A model generated the notes under the pieces. The model was not told the DNA's origin, ran no database searches, and saw nothing but the letters and a program-made list of their open reading frames with translations. From JAIVJZ01 sp035645695 (GTDB lineage Bacteria; Acidobacteriota; Blastocatellia; Pyrinomonadales; Pyrinomonadaceae), in the NCBI GenBank assembly GCA_035645695.1, contig DASQMC010000077.1, positions 1 through 64,000 on the forward strand: a DNA stretch of 64,000 nt. The letters are read 5' to 3'. The position numbers were made by a program, and so were the translations under genes. Below are positions 28,769-36,546 of the stretch, piece by piece. Within the stretch, counting starts at the first letter, position 1. Each line of letters starts with the position of its first letter.

Positions 28769-29884
28769 ATGCAACGTTTATCTCGTCTTCCGGGCGTCGC
28801 TTTCATCGTCATTTGCTCCGGCGTCTTCGTCGCCGCCGCTGTAGCGCGCGCGCAGCAAACGACGGCAATGCCCGCGACGACGAACACATACACCAACCCG
28901 GTTTACGACGAAGACTTCCCCGACCCGACCGTTATCCGCGCCTCGGACGGCTTCTTCTACGCCTACGCCACGCAAGGATTGGTTGCGGGAAAGACGCTTA
29001 ACATACAGGTCGCACGCTCGCGCGACCTCGTGCGCTGGCAACACCTCGGCGACGCGCTGCCGTCCAAACCCGTCTGGGCAAACGAGACGCAGAAGTTCTG
29101 GGCGCCGCACGTCAGCCAGCACGGCGACACCTTCTACCTGTATTACTCCGCCGACCCGAACACGCTCACGGGTTTGTGCCTGGCCGTCGCCACGTCGAAG
29201 CATCCGCAAGGGCCGTTCACGGACATCGGCAAACCTTTGAAGTGCGGCAAGTCGTTCGTCAACATCGACCCGATGGCCTACGACGACCCGCGAACGGGCA
29301 AGCGGCTGCTCTACTGGGGGTCGGGCTTCGAGCCGCTGCGCGTGCAGGAATTGGCCGCCGACCGCGTGAGTTTCAAACCGGGCAGCCGCGCCCGCGAAGT
29401 CTTGTTCCCGATCAAAACGGAAGACCCCGCGAACTACCAACGCCTCGTCGAAGGCGCGTGGGTGACCGAGCGCGACGGCTTTTACTATCTCTTCTTCTCA
29501 GGCGACAACTGCTGCGGCGACAAGGCGCACTACGCCGTGATGGTCGCGCGCTCGCGCTCGGCCGAAGGCCCTTTTGAGACGCTGGCCGCCGCGACCGGCG
29601 AGCCGCAAAGCGTCATTCTGGAACTCAACATGCGCTTCATCGCGCCCGGCCACAACTCCGTCATCCGCGACGCGGCGGGCGACGACTGGATCATCTATCA
29701 CGCGATTGACACGACGAAGCGCAACACCGAAGCCATCGCCGGCGACCGCGACGTGCGCCGCATCATGCTTCTCGACAGGCTCGTCTATCGCAAAGGCTGG
29801 CCGCGCGTCGAATGGGGCAGCCCTTCGACCCTCGCCAAGCCCGCGCCCGTCGTCGCCGGAGCAGCAGCGGGGGCTAAGCGCTGA
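28769..29884 (+). CDS. secreted GH43 glycoside hydrolase
   Basis: The 371-residue protein has a signal peptide (about 1-29) and a five-bladed propeller. Putative catalytic residues are the base D52 (FPDPTVI), the pKa-setting D167 (VNIDPM) and the acid E228 (VEGAWV), with a conserved H295 in APGHNS. GH43 enzymes cleave alpha-L-arabinofuranosides, beta-xylosides and, in some subfamilies, beta-galactofuranosides. The substrate is not decidable here. The context of galactose and YtfQ-type genes favours a furanoside-containing glycan. There is no accessory domain. Confidence 0.88.
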   Translation: MQRLSRLPGVAFIVICSGVFVAAAVARAQQTTAMPATTNTYTNPVYDEDFPDPTVIRASDGFFYAYATQGLVAGKTLNIQVARSRDLVRWQHLGDALPSKPVWANETQKFWAPHVSQHGDTFYLYYSADPNTLTGLCLAVATSKHPQGPFTDIGKPLKCGKSFVNIDPMAYDDPRTGKRLLYWGSGFEPLRVQELAADRVSFKPGSRAREVLFPIKTEDPANYQRLVEGAWVTERDGFYYLFFSGDNCCGDKAHYAVMVARSRSAEGPFETLAAATGEPQSVILELNMRFIAPGHNSVIRDAAGDDWIIYHAIDTTKRNTEAIAGDRDVRRIMLLDRLVYRKGWPRVEWGSPSTLAKPAPVVAGAAAGAKR

Positions 29885-29985
29885 ACGGTCGAGGGTGCGA
29901 AACGGGAAATGAAATAGTTCGCACGCTTGGTTAAAATCCGTGCTTTAATTCGTGTTTCACCAAACAGGCTGAGTTCAGGAGCGAC

Positions 29986-30153
29986 ATGCAACGCAGGCAG
30001 ATCACTCTCGAAGACGGGCGCTACCTCATCTTTTACACTTTTGAAGATGAGACGGCCGCCCCTTCAAATTCAAATGAGGGCGCGGCGGAATCCCCCGGAC
30101 GACCGGCCGAGCCGGACGCGGAACCACAGGCGACGGAGGAGCGGCGTGTCTGA
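29986..30153 (+). CDS. 55-residue small protein preceding and overlapping galT
   Basis: This short frame encodes MQRRQITLEDGRYLIFYTFE followed by an acidic, Pro/Glu/Ala-rich tail ending EERRV. AGGAG lies four bases before the ATG, and its stop (TGA 30151-30153) overlaps the galT GTG start at 30146, a sign of translational coupling. From memory, similar QITLxDGRxLIxYTF peptides occur in Acidobacteriota, but I cannot search. The first 20 residues look like a beta hairpin. Confidence 0.65.
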   Translation: MQRRQITLEDGRYLIFYTFEDETAAPSNSNEGAAESPGRPAEPDAEPQATEERRV

Positions 30154-31204
30154 ACTTCGCTGGAATCCTTTGATGGGCGAATGGGTGGCGACGGCCACCC
30201 ACCGGCAGACGCGCACCTTCCTGCCGCCCGCGGACTTCTGCCCGCTCTGCCCCACGAAACCCGGCGGCTTCCCCACGGAAATCCCCGAACCCACTTACGA
30301 AATCGTCGCCTTCGAGAACCGCTTCCCCAGCCTGCAATCCGAACCGCCCGCGCCCGCCGTCGAAGCCACGGAACTCTACCCCGTGCGTCCCGGCATCGGC
30401 GTCTGCGAGGTGCTCGTCTACACGCCGCGTCACGATTCGACGCTCGCGCGTGAACCCGTCGAACAGATTTACAAACTCGTACAAGTCTGGACGGATCGCT
30501 TCCGCGAACTCTCAAAGCACGAGTTCGTCGAATACGTCTTCATCTTCGAGAACAAGGGCGAGGCCATCGGCGTCACGCTGCACCACCCGCACGGGCAGAT
30601 TTACGCCTACCCGTTCATCCCGCCGCGCGTGGAACGCGAACTCGAACAGTCGCGCGCGCACAAGGAGGCCACGGGGCGCTGCCTGCTCTGCGACATCGCG
30701 GCCGGTGAGAAAACGGACGGCCGCCGCATCGTCGCGGAGAACGATTCTTTCACGGCCTACATCCCGTTCTTCGCGCGCTACCCTTACGAAGTTCACATCG
30801 CGAGCGCGCGCCACCTGCAAGCCCTGACCGACATGAGCGACGCCGAGGGGCGCGACCTCGCCGCCATTCTCAAGACCGTCCTCGCCGCTTACGATAAACT
30901 CTTCGACCTCTCGTTCCCCTACATGATGGTCTTGCACCAGCGTCCCACGGACGGCGGCGACTACGACTACTATCATTTCCACGTCGAGTTTTATCCGCCG
31001 CTGCGCACGGCGACGAAGTTGAAATATCTCGCGGGCAGCGAGTCGGGCGCGGGGCTGTTCATCAACGACACGCTCGCCGAAGACAAGGCCGCCGAACTGC
31101 GCGCGCACGTCGTTCCGGTCGTCTGGGAAGCGGCGCGGGCGGGCGAGGGAACAACGGCCGCGACGACGGGCGCGAAGCCTTTAGAGGAGGCGGGCGATGA
31201 TTGA
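30146..31204 (+). CDS. galT: galactose-1-phosphate uridylyltransferase
   Basis: This Leloir-pathway enzyme exchanges UDP between UDP-glucose and galactose-1-phosphate. The 352-residue protein has zinc ligands C32/C35 (CPLC) and the active-site HPHGQ with nucleophile H149. A GTG start at 30146 is chosen because GGAGGA lies five bases upstream and the protein then begins SELRWNPLMGEWV, the family N-terminus. An open frame reaches back to 29927 but gives an Arg-rich, non-conserved extension. Its end overlaps galK by 8 bp. Confidence 0.95.
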   Translation: MSELRWNPLMGEWVATATHRQTRTFLPPADFCPLCPTKPGGFPTEIPEPTYEIVAFENRFPSLQSEPPAPAVEATELYPVRPGIGVCEVLVYTPRHDSTLAREPVEQIYKLVQVWTDRFRELSKHEFVEYVFIFENKGEAIGVTLHHPHGQIYAYPFIPPRVERELEQSRAHKEATGRCLLCDIAAGEKTDGRRIVAENDSFTAYIPFFARYPYEVHIASARHLQALTDMSDAEGRDLAAILKTVLAAYDKLFDLSFPYMMVLHQRPTDGGDYDYYHFHVEFYPPLRTATKLKYLAGSESGAGLFINDTLAEDKAAELRAHVVPVVWEAARAGEGTTAATTGAKPLEEAGDD

Positions 31205-32378
31205 CGCGGCGGCGCTCCGGCGTGCTTTTCGAGATGTGTACGGCGCGGCGGATAAAGCCCCGCGCCTGTTTCGCGCGCCCGGCCGCGTCAATTTGATCGG
31301 CGAGCACACGGACTATAACGACGGCTTCGTGCTCCCGATGGCTATCGACCGCGAGACGTGCGTTGCCGCCGCGCCCCGCCCCGACCGGCGCGTGCGCGTC
31401 TTCTCCATGAATCTGGACGAGCACGCAGAGTTTGACCTCGACCAGCCGGGCGAACGCGAGCGCGGCATCTGGCTCGACTACATCGAAGGCGTCGCGCGCG
31501 CGCTCGAACGCCGCGGCGTGCGGCTCAGCGGCGCCGACCTCGTCATCAATTCGGACGTGCCGGTCGGCGCGGGGCTTTCGTCCTCCGCCGCGCTCGAAGT
31601 TTCCGCCGGACTCGCGCTCGCATCAATCGCCGGGGTCGAGGTTGACCGCGTCGAACTCGCGCTCGCCGGGCAGGAAGCGGAACACACATATGTCGGCGCG
31701 AAGGTCGGCATCATGGATCAATTCATCGCCGCGCTCGGCCGCGCCGGTCACGCGCTGCTGATCGATTGCCGCACGCTCGAAACCGAGGCCATCCCGGTTG
31801 ACACAACCGAGACGCTCGTCGTCATCTGCGATACGCGCGTGAAGCACGAGTTGAGCGCGTCGGAATACAACACGCGGCGCGCGGAGTGTGAGCAGGGCGT
31901 CGAGTTGCTCGGACGCGCCGGGCTCGAAGGCATCCGCGCTCTGCGCGACGTGAGCGAGGCGGATTTCGAGCGTTACGGCCACGCGCTGCCCGACGTGGTC
32001 GGGCGACGCTGTCGCCACGTCGTGACGGAGAACGCGCGGACGCTCGCCGCTGCCGACGCGCTCAAGGGCGGGCGGCTTGAAGAGATGGGCAGGCTGATGA
32101 TCGCCAGCCACGAATCGCTCAGCCGCGACTACGAAGTAAGTTGCCGCGAACTCGACGCGCTCGTCCGCATCGCCCTGTCGCTCGCGCCCGCTACGCTCGG
32201 CGCGCGCATGACGGGCGGCGGCTTCGGCGGATGCACCGTCAACCTCGTCCGCCGCGATGCACTCGAAAGTTTCAGCCGGACGGTCGAGCGGGAATACACC
32301 GCCGCCACCGGCCTGACGCCCGGCATCTACGTCTCCGAGGCGGGCGAAGGAGCGAAGGAGATAAACGATGAAGTATGA
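31197..32378 (+). CDS. galK: galactokinase
   Basis: It phosphorylates galactose with ATP. The 393-residue GHMP kinase shows the signature GRVNLIGEHTDYNDGFVLP (29-47), the ATP loop PVGAGLSSSAALE (122-134), the catalytic Asp in GIMDQF (D174) and the C-terminal TGGGFGGC. The start overlaps the end of galT by 8 bp, so translation is coupled. The last four residues (NDEV) and the stop codon lie inside repeat R4. No galE or mutarotase is in the window. Confidence 0.96.
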   Translation: MIDAAALRRAFRDVYGAADKAPRLFRAPGRVNLIGEHTDYNDGFVLPMAIDRETCVAAAPRPDRRVRVFSMNLDEHAEFDLDQPGERERGIWLDYIEGVARALERRGVRLSGADLVINSDVPVGAGLSSSAALEVSAGLALASIAGVEVDRVELALAGQEAEHTYVGAKVGIMDQFIAALGRAGHALLIDCRTLETEAIPVDTTETLVVICDTRVKHELSASEYNTRRAECEQGVELLGRAGLEGIRALRDVSEADFERYGHALPDVVGRRCRHVVTENARTLAAADALKGGRLEEMGRLMIASHESLSRDYEVSCRELDALVRIALSLAPATLGARMTGGGFGGCTVNLVRRDALESFSRTVEREYTAATGLTPGIYVSEAGEGAKEINDEV

Positions 32379-32445
32379 ACGCGGAACGATGAAGTAAAAG
32401 CAGTTTGTCTTTACATTCATCGTTCAGCGTTCATACTTCATCGTT
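32364..32445. repeat. heptad-built inverted repeat R4 overlapping the galK 3' end
   Basis: Arms of 37 nt (32364-32400 and 32409-32445) are nearly identical when complemented, with mismatches confined to the inner third. Words such as TGAAGTA, TGAACGC, GGAACGA and TGAAGTA repeat every 7 nt. The left arm includes the final four sense codons and stop of galK. The right arm ends eight bases before the LacI-type start codon. Confidence 0.85.
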
Positions 32446-32453
32446 CAGCCAAC

Positions 32454-33530
32454 ATGCGTATCAAAGACGTGGCGCGGGAGGCGGGTGTTTCGACGGCGAC
32501 CGTCTCGCACGTCATCAACAAAACGAGGCGCGTGACCGATGAGACGCGCGAGCGGGTGCTCGGCGCCATCGAGAGGTGCGGCTATTATCCGAACGCGCAC
32601 GCGCGCAGCCTCGCTTCGGGGCGCAGCAACACGCTCGGCCTGATCATCTCGGACATCTCGAACCCCTTTTTTCCCGAACTCGTGAAATCAATCGAGTGCG
32701 CGGCTTTCGAGCGCGGCTACGACGTGATTTTGTCGAACACGAACTACGAGGCCGGGCGCACGTCGAGCTACGTGCAGCGTCTCATCGAACGCAAGGTGGC
32801 GGGCGTCGCGCTGATGACTTCCGAACTCGACACCGCGCTCGTCGGCGAACTGGCGCGGCGGCGCGTCTGCGTCGTCTTCCTCGATCTCGGAAGCGCGGGG
32901 CAGTGCATGAACAACATCGTCGTGGATTACGAGAAAGGGATCGAGGAGGCCATCGCGCACCTCGTCGCGCTCGGGCATCGCGAGATCGCTTTCGTCGGCG
33001 GGCCGCGCCACCTGCGCTCGGCCATGAAGCGGCTGGATGCCTTTCGCGCCTCGCTCGCGCGTCACCTGCCCGCAACCGAGCCGCAGGTGTACGAAGGCGA
33101 TTTCAAACTCGACGGCGGGCGGCGCGCGGCGCGTGCGCTCGTGGAAGGCGCGGGAGAGATGCCGACCGCCGTGCTCGCGGCCAACGATATGATGGCGCTC
33201 GGGCTAATGCAGGAGTTTCGCGAGCGCGGCGTCGAAGTGCCGGGCGACGTGTCGGTCGTCGGCTTTGACGACATCGCCTTCGCCGGGCTTGCCGCGCCGC
33301 CCTTGACGACCGTCAGCCTGCCGCGCGAAGAACTCGGCCGCCGCGCCGTCGAAGCGCTCATCGCCAGCGTCGAGCACTCGGAGCATCAGGGGACGGACAT
33401 ACACGTCGCGACGCACCTCGTCACGCGCGCCTCGACCGGCCGCGCGCCGGTGCGCTTCGCCGGAGGCGGCCGCGCCGGTGCCGGTATAGACACGCGGCGC
33501 GGCGGCGCAATTCCGGCGAGCGACCTTTGA
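32454..33530 (+). CDS. LacI-family transcriptional regulator
   Basis: The 358-residue protein has an N-terminal LacI helix-turn-helix (MRIKDVAREAGVSTATVSHVIN, about 1-22 in two short blocks) with the hinge helix near 45-58. A periplasmic-binding-like effector domain follows (about 60-335), with GxxxDxVxVVGFDDI near 264. It is probably the local sugar-responsive regulator. The best operator candidate is at 22873, upstream of the TonB receptor. No ribosome site is obvious because repeat R4 fills the leader. Confidence 0.92.
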   Translation: MRIKDVAREAGVSTATVSHVINKTRRVTDETRERVLGAIERCGYYPNAHARSLASGRSNTLGLIISDISNPFFPELVKSIECAAFERGYDVILSNTNYEAGRTSSYVQRLIERKVAGVALMTSELDTALVGELARRRVCVVFLDLGSAGQCMNNIVVDYEKGIEEAIAHLVALGHREIAFVGGPRHLRSAMKRLDAFRASLARHLPATEPQVYEGDFKLDGGRRAARALVEGAGEMPTAVLAANDMMALGLMQEFRERGVEVPGDVSVVGFDDIAFAGLAAPPLTTVSLPREELGRRAVEALIASVEHSEHQGTDIHVATHLVTRASTGRAPVRFAGGGRAGAGIDTRRGGAIPASDL

Positions 33531-33581
33531 AAGTTACGAAATCCGAAGATCATTTTTGTCTGGAACGAAGGGCAATCCAAG

Positions 33582-35249
33582 ATGCAAAAAACAGAACTCA
33601 AATCTTCACGGCGCGTGCGAGCCATGAGATCGGCGCTCGGCCGCGCGGCCTTCTACGTCGCGCTCCTGTCGGTCTTCGCGGGCGGCGCGGCGGCGCAGTC
33701 GCGGGCTGTTTACACTAACCCCGCGCTCGCGGGCGATTATCCCGATCCGTCCGTGATCCGCGTCGGCCAGGACTACTGGGCGACGGCCACTTCTTCGGAA
33801 TGGGCGCCGGAATTTCCCATCCTGCATTCGCGCGATCTCGTCAACTGGCGGGTCGTCGGCGCGGTCTTTCAGAAGCGTCCCGCGTGGTCGGTCGGCAACT
33901 ACTGGGCGCCGGAAATCGCCGAGGATCGCGGCCGCTTCTACATCTACTACACGGCGAAGAAGAAGGACGGCCCGCTCTGCGTCGCCGTCGCGACGGCGCG
34001 CCGCCCGCAGGGGCCGTACACGGATCATGGTCCGCTCGTCTGTCAGGAAGTCGGTTCGATTGACGGCTTTCACATCCGCGACGAAAACGGGCAGCGGTAT
34101 CTGTTGTGGAAAGAGGACGGCAATAGCCGCAGCGTGCCGACGCCCATCTGGGCGCAGCCGCTCTCGCCAGACGGCACGCGCCTCATAGGCGAGAAGCAAG
34201 AGTTGATTCGCAACGATCAGGCGTGGGAGAAACACGCGTCGCTGCCTTACGGCGACCTGGTCGAAGGCCCCGCGTTGGTGCGGCGCGACGGGTGGTTCTA
34301 CATGTTCTATTCGGGCAACTTCTGCTGCGCGCGCGAGTGCAACTACCAGATCGGCGTCGCGCGCTCGCGGAAACTCTTGGGGCCGTGGGAGAAGAATCCC
34401 GCGAACCCGATCATGCGCGGCAACGACACGTGGAAGTGTCCCGGCCACGGCACCGTCGTCACCGACGCGCGCGGGCGCGACTACATGCTGTATCACGCGA
34501 TGGACGCGAAGGATTTCGTCTACGTCGGGAGACAGGCGTTGCTCGACGAGGTGCGCTGGGGCGCGGACGGGTGGCCGACGATCAATCAGGGACGCGGGCC
34601 TTCGGCGCGCGCCGCCTCGCCGCACGGCTTCAACGAACGCAACGCCGAACACTTTTTCTTTGACGATTTCACCGCGACCAAGTTGCAACCCGGCTGGCAG
34701 TGGCCGCAGTCGAACGAACCCCTGATGCGTACAGGGGGCGCGGGCGGCGGTCGCCTCATCCTCTCGCCGACCGTGGCGCAAGGAGCGAACCCCCTCGGCG
34801 CGGTCGTCGCGCGCTTGACGACCACAGGAGACTACGATGCCACCGTGCTCGTCGATGCGCGGGGCATGAAGGAAGGCGCGGTCGCGGGAATCGCCGCCTA
34901 CGGCGACGCCGAGAACGCGCTCGGCGCGGCAACCGACGGGCGCGGAAACGTCGTCCTCTGGCGGCGCGAAAAGAACGAACAGAAGGTCGTGTCCACGATT
35001 GTAAACGCCGTGCGGTCGCCGCTCGTCCATTTGCGCATGACGGCCGACGATGGGCGCAGGTATCGTTTCGCGGTGAGCGAGGATGGAAACCGCTGGCGCA
35101 ACATCGGCGACGAGATGAACGGCGAATACCTGCCGCCGTGGGACAGGGGCGTGCGCGTCGCGCTCACGGCGGGCGGCGCAGCGGATGCGTCCGCCAAATT
35201 TGAATGGCTGAGGATCGCGCCGTCGCGCAAGGCGAGAGCGACGCGCTGA
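33582..35249 (+). CDS. secreted GH43 glycoside hydrolase with C-terminal beta-sandwich
   Basis: The 555-residue protein has a basic n-region and signal peptide ending GGAAAQS near residue 40. An alternative ATG at 33624 would give a shorter signal. The GH43 propeller (about 42-340) carries D55 (YPDPSVI), D161 (GSIDGF), E228 (VEGPAL) and H289 (PGHG). The last 210 residues form a concanavalin-like beta-sandwich as in two-domain GH43 enzymes. It differs enough from the upstream GH43 to suggest complementary specificity. It lies 52 bp after the LacI-type gene. Confidence 0.88.
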   Translation: MQKTELKSSRRVRAMRSALGRAAFYVALLSVFAGGAAAQSRAVYTNPALAGDYPDPSVIRVGQDYWATATSSEWAPEFPILHSRDLVNWRVVGAVFQKRPAWSVGNYWAPEIAEDRGRFYIYYTAKKKDGPLCVAVATARRPQGPYTDHGPLVCQEVGSIDGFHIRDENGQRYLLWKEDGNSRSVPTPIWAQPLSPDGTRLIGEKQELIRNDQAWEKHASLPYGDLVEGPALVRRDGWFYMFYSGNFCCARECNYQIGVARSRKLLGPWEKNPANPIMRGNDTWKCPGHGTVVTDARGRDYMLYHAMDAKDFVYVGRQALLDEVRWGADGWPTINQGRGPSARAASPHGFNERNAEHFFFDDFTATKLQPGWQWPQSNEPLMRTGGAGGGRLILSPTVAQGANPLGAVVARLTTTGDYDATVLVDARGMKEGAVAGIAAYGDAENALGAATDGRGNVVLWRREKNEQKVVSTIVNAVRSPLVHLRMTADDGRRYRFAVSEDGNRWRNIGDEMNGEYLPPWDRGVRVALTAGGAADASAKFEWLRIAPSRKARATR

Positions 35250-35373
35250 GGGTCGCCGGGGCGGGAAGTCCTGAGACGCGACTGCCCGCCCAACCTGATT
35301 TTTGGCTCAGGCACGAAATAAAAGCACGGGCGGCGGATAGGCGCCTGCCCCCACAAAACATTCGAGGTGAAAA

Positions 35374-36405
35374 ATGAAATCAACAGTCGGTGGGCGAAAG
35401 CCGTTGGCGGTCTTGGCGATGTTGTTGTTGGCGCTCGCGCTCGCGCTGGTCGGTTGTCGCAAGGAGAGCGGTAGCGGCGGCGGCGCGGCCGGTGGCAGCG
35501 GCGGCGCTTCGGGTGGCGGACAGGGCGGCGGCAAAAAAGTGATCGGCTTCTCGCAGATGGAGATGGACGGGCCGTGGCGCATCGCCGAGACCGAGAGCAT
35601 CAGGAGCGAGGCGTCGAAGCAGCCCGGCAAGTATGATCTGCGCGTGACGGTGGCGCAGGGCGACACGGCCAAGCAGGCCGCGAACGTCGAAGACCTCGTG
35701 GCGCAGCGCGTCGATGCCATCTTCCTCGCGCCGCGCGAGACGGTCGGCTTCGAGCAGGCGCTCACGGCGGCGAAGAACGCGAACATCCCCGTCATTCTCG
35801 TTGACCGCGAGGCGGCGGGCACGGCGGGCGAGGATTTCGTCACCGTGCTCAAGTCGGACTTCATCAGGCAGGGGCAACGCGCCGCCGAGTGGCTCGCCAC
35901 GGCGTCGAACGGCAAAGCCAGCATCGTGGAACTGAGCGGCACGAGCGGCGCATCCGTCACGGCGGATCGCGGCAAGGGCTTCCGCGACGAGATCGCCAAG
36001 CACCCGGAGATGAAGATCATTCAATCGCAGACCGGCGACTTCAATCGCGCCAAGGCGCGCGACGTGATGCAGAACATCATTCAGGCGCGGGGCAAAGAGA
36101 TCACGGCCGTCTACGCGCACAACGACGAGATGGCGCTCGGCGCGATTCAGGCGCTCGAAGCCGCGAACATGAGGCCGGGCACGGACGTTTTGATCGTCTC
36201 CGTTGACGGGCAGAAGACGGCGCTGCAAGCCATCCTCGACGGCAAGATGAACGTGACCATCGAATCAAACCCGCGCTTCGGGCCGCTGGCCTTCGCCACG
36301 CTCGAAAAATTCTGGGCGGGCGAAAAACTGCCGCCCATCGTCGGCATCGAAGACCGCCTCTTCGATAAGACGAACGCGGCGCAGTTTTTGAACGAAGCGT
36401 ACTGA
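35374..36405 (+). CDS. ytfQ: YtfQ-like sugar ABC transporter substrate-binding lipoprotein
   Basis: The 343-residue lipoprotein has the lipobox LVGC (Cys at about 28) and a Gly/Ser-rich tether to residue 52. A type I periplasmic binding fold follows. Segments IGFSQMEMDGPWRIAETES, VELSGTSGASVTADR, IIQSQTGDFNRAKARDVM and VYAHNDEMALGAIQALEAA match my recollection of E. coli YtfQ, which binds galactofuranose. Homologues in other bacteria serve L-arabinose. It is followed by repeat R5 and the ATPase gene of the same transporter. Confidence 0.85.
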   Translation: MKSTVGGRKPLAVLAMLLLALALALVGCRKESGSGGGAAGGSGGASGGGQGGGKKVIGFSQMEMDGPWRIAETESIRSEASKQPGKYDLRVTVAQGDTAKQAANVEDLVAQRVDAIFLAPRETVGFEQALTAAKNANIPVILVDREAAGTAGEDFVTVLKSDFIRQGQRAAEWLATASNGKASIVELSGTSGASVTADRGKGFRDEIAKHPEMKIIQSQTGDFNRAKARDVMQNIIQARGKEITAVYAHNDEMALGAIQALEAANMRPGTDVLIVSVDGQKTALQAILDGKMNVTIESNPRFGPLAFATLEKFWAGEKLPPIVGIEDRLFDKTNAAQFLNEAY

Positions 36406-36410
36406 GATGA

Positions 36411-36546
36411 GTGAGCAGTAAGCAGTGAGCAGTGAGCAGTCAAAAACATAAGACTGATAAGCACCGCTCACTGCTCACTGCTCACTGCTCACTGCTCACT
36501 GCTCACTGCTTACTGCTTACTGCTCACTGCTTACTGCTTACTGCTT
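36411..36546. repeat. heptad array R5 with opposed arms
   Basis: About four GAGCAGT/AAGCAGT words (36411-36440) face about eleven CACTGCT/TACTGCT words (36466-36546) across a 25-nt spacer. The array is asymmetric, so only part can form a hairpin. It fills the whole gap between ytfQ and the ATPase gene and its last word runs into the ATPase ATG. Confidence 0.9.

Noticed and set aside
27379..28774. Long reverse open frame (498 codons) opposite the TPR gene
   Set aside because: It is antisense to a clear TPR protein, and its Arg/Asp/Val composition is typical of such shadows.
29927..30145. Upstream extension of galT
   Set aside because: It adds 73 Arg/Ser-rich residues that do not resemble GalT and overlaps the better-supported small ORF. 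The GTG at 30146 has a good ribosome site.
36411..36546. Possible CRISPR array
   Set aside because: The repeat unit is 7 nt with no unique spacers and no cas genes are near.
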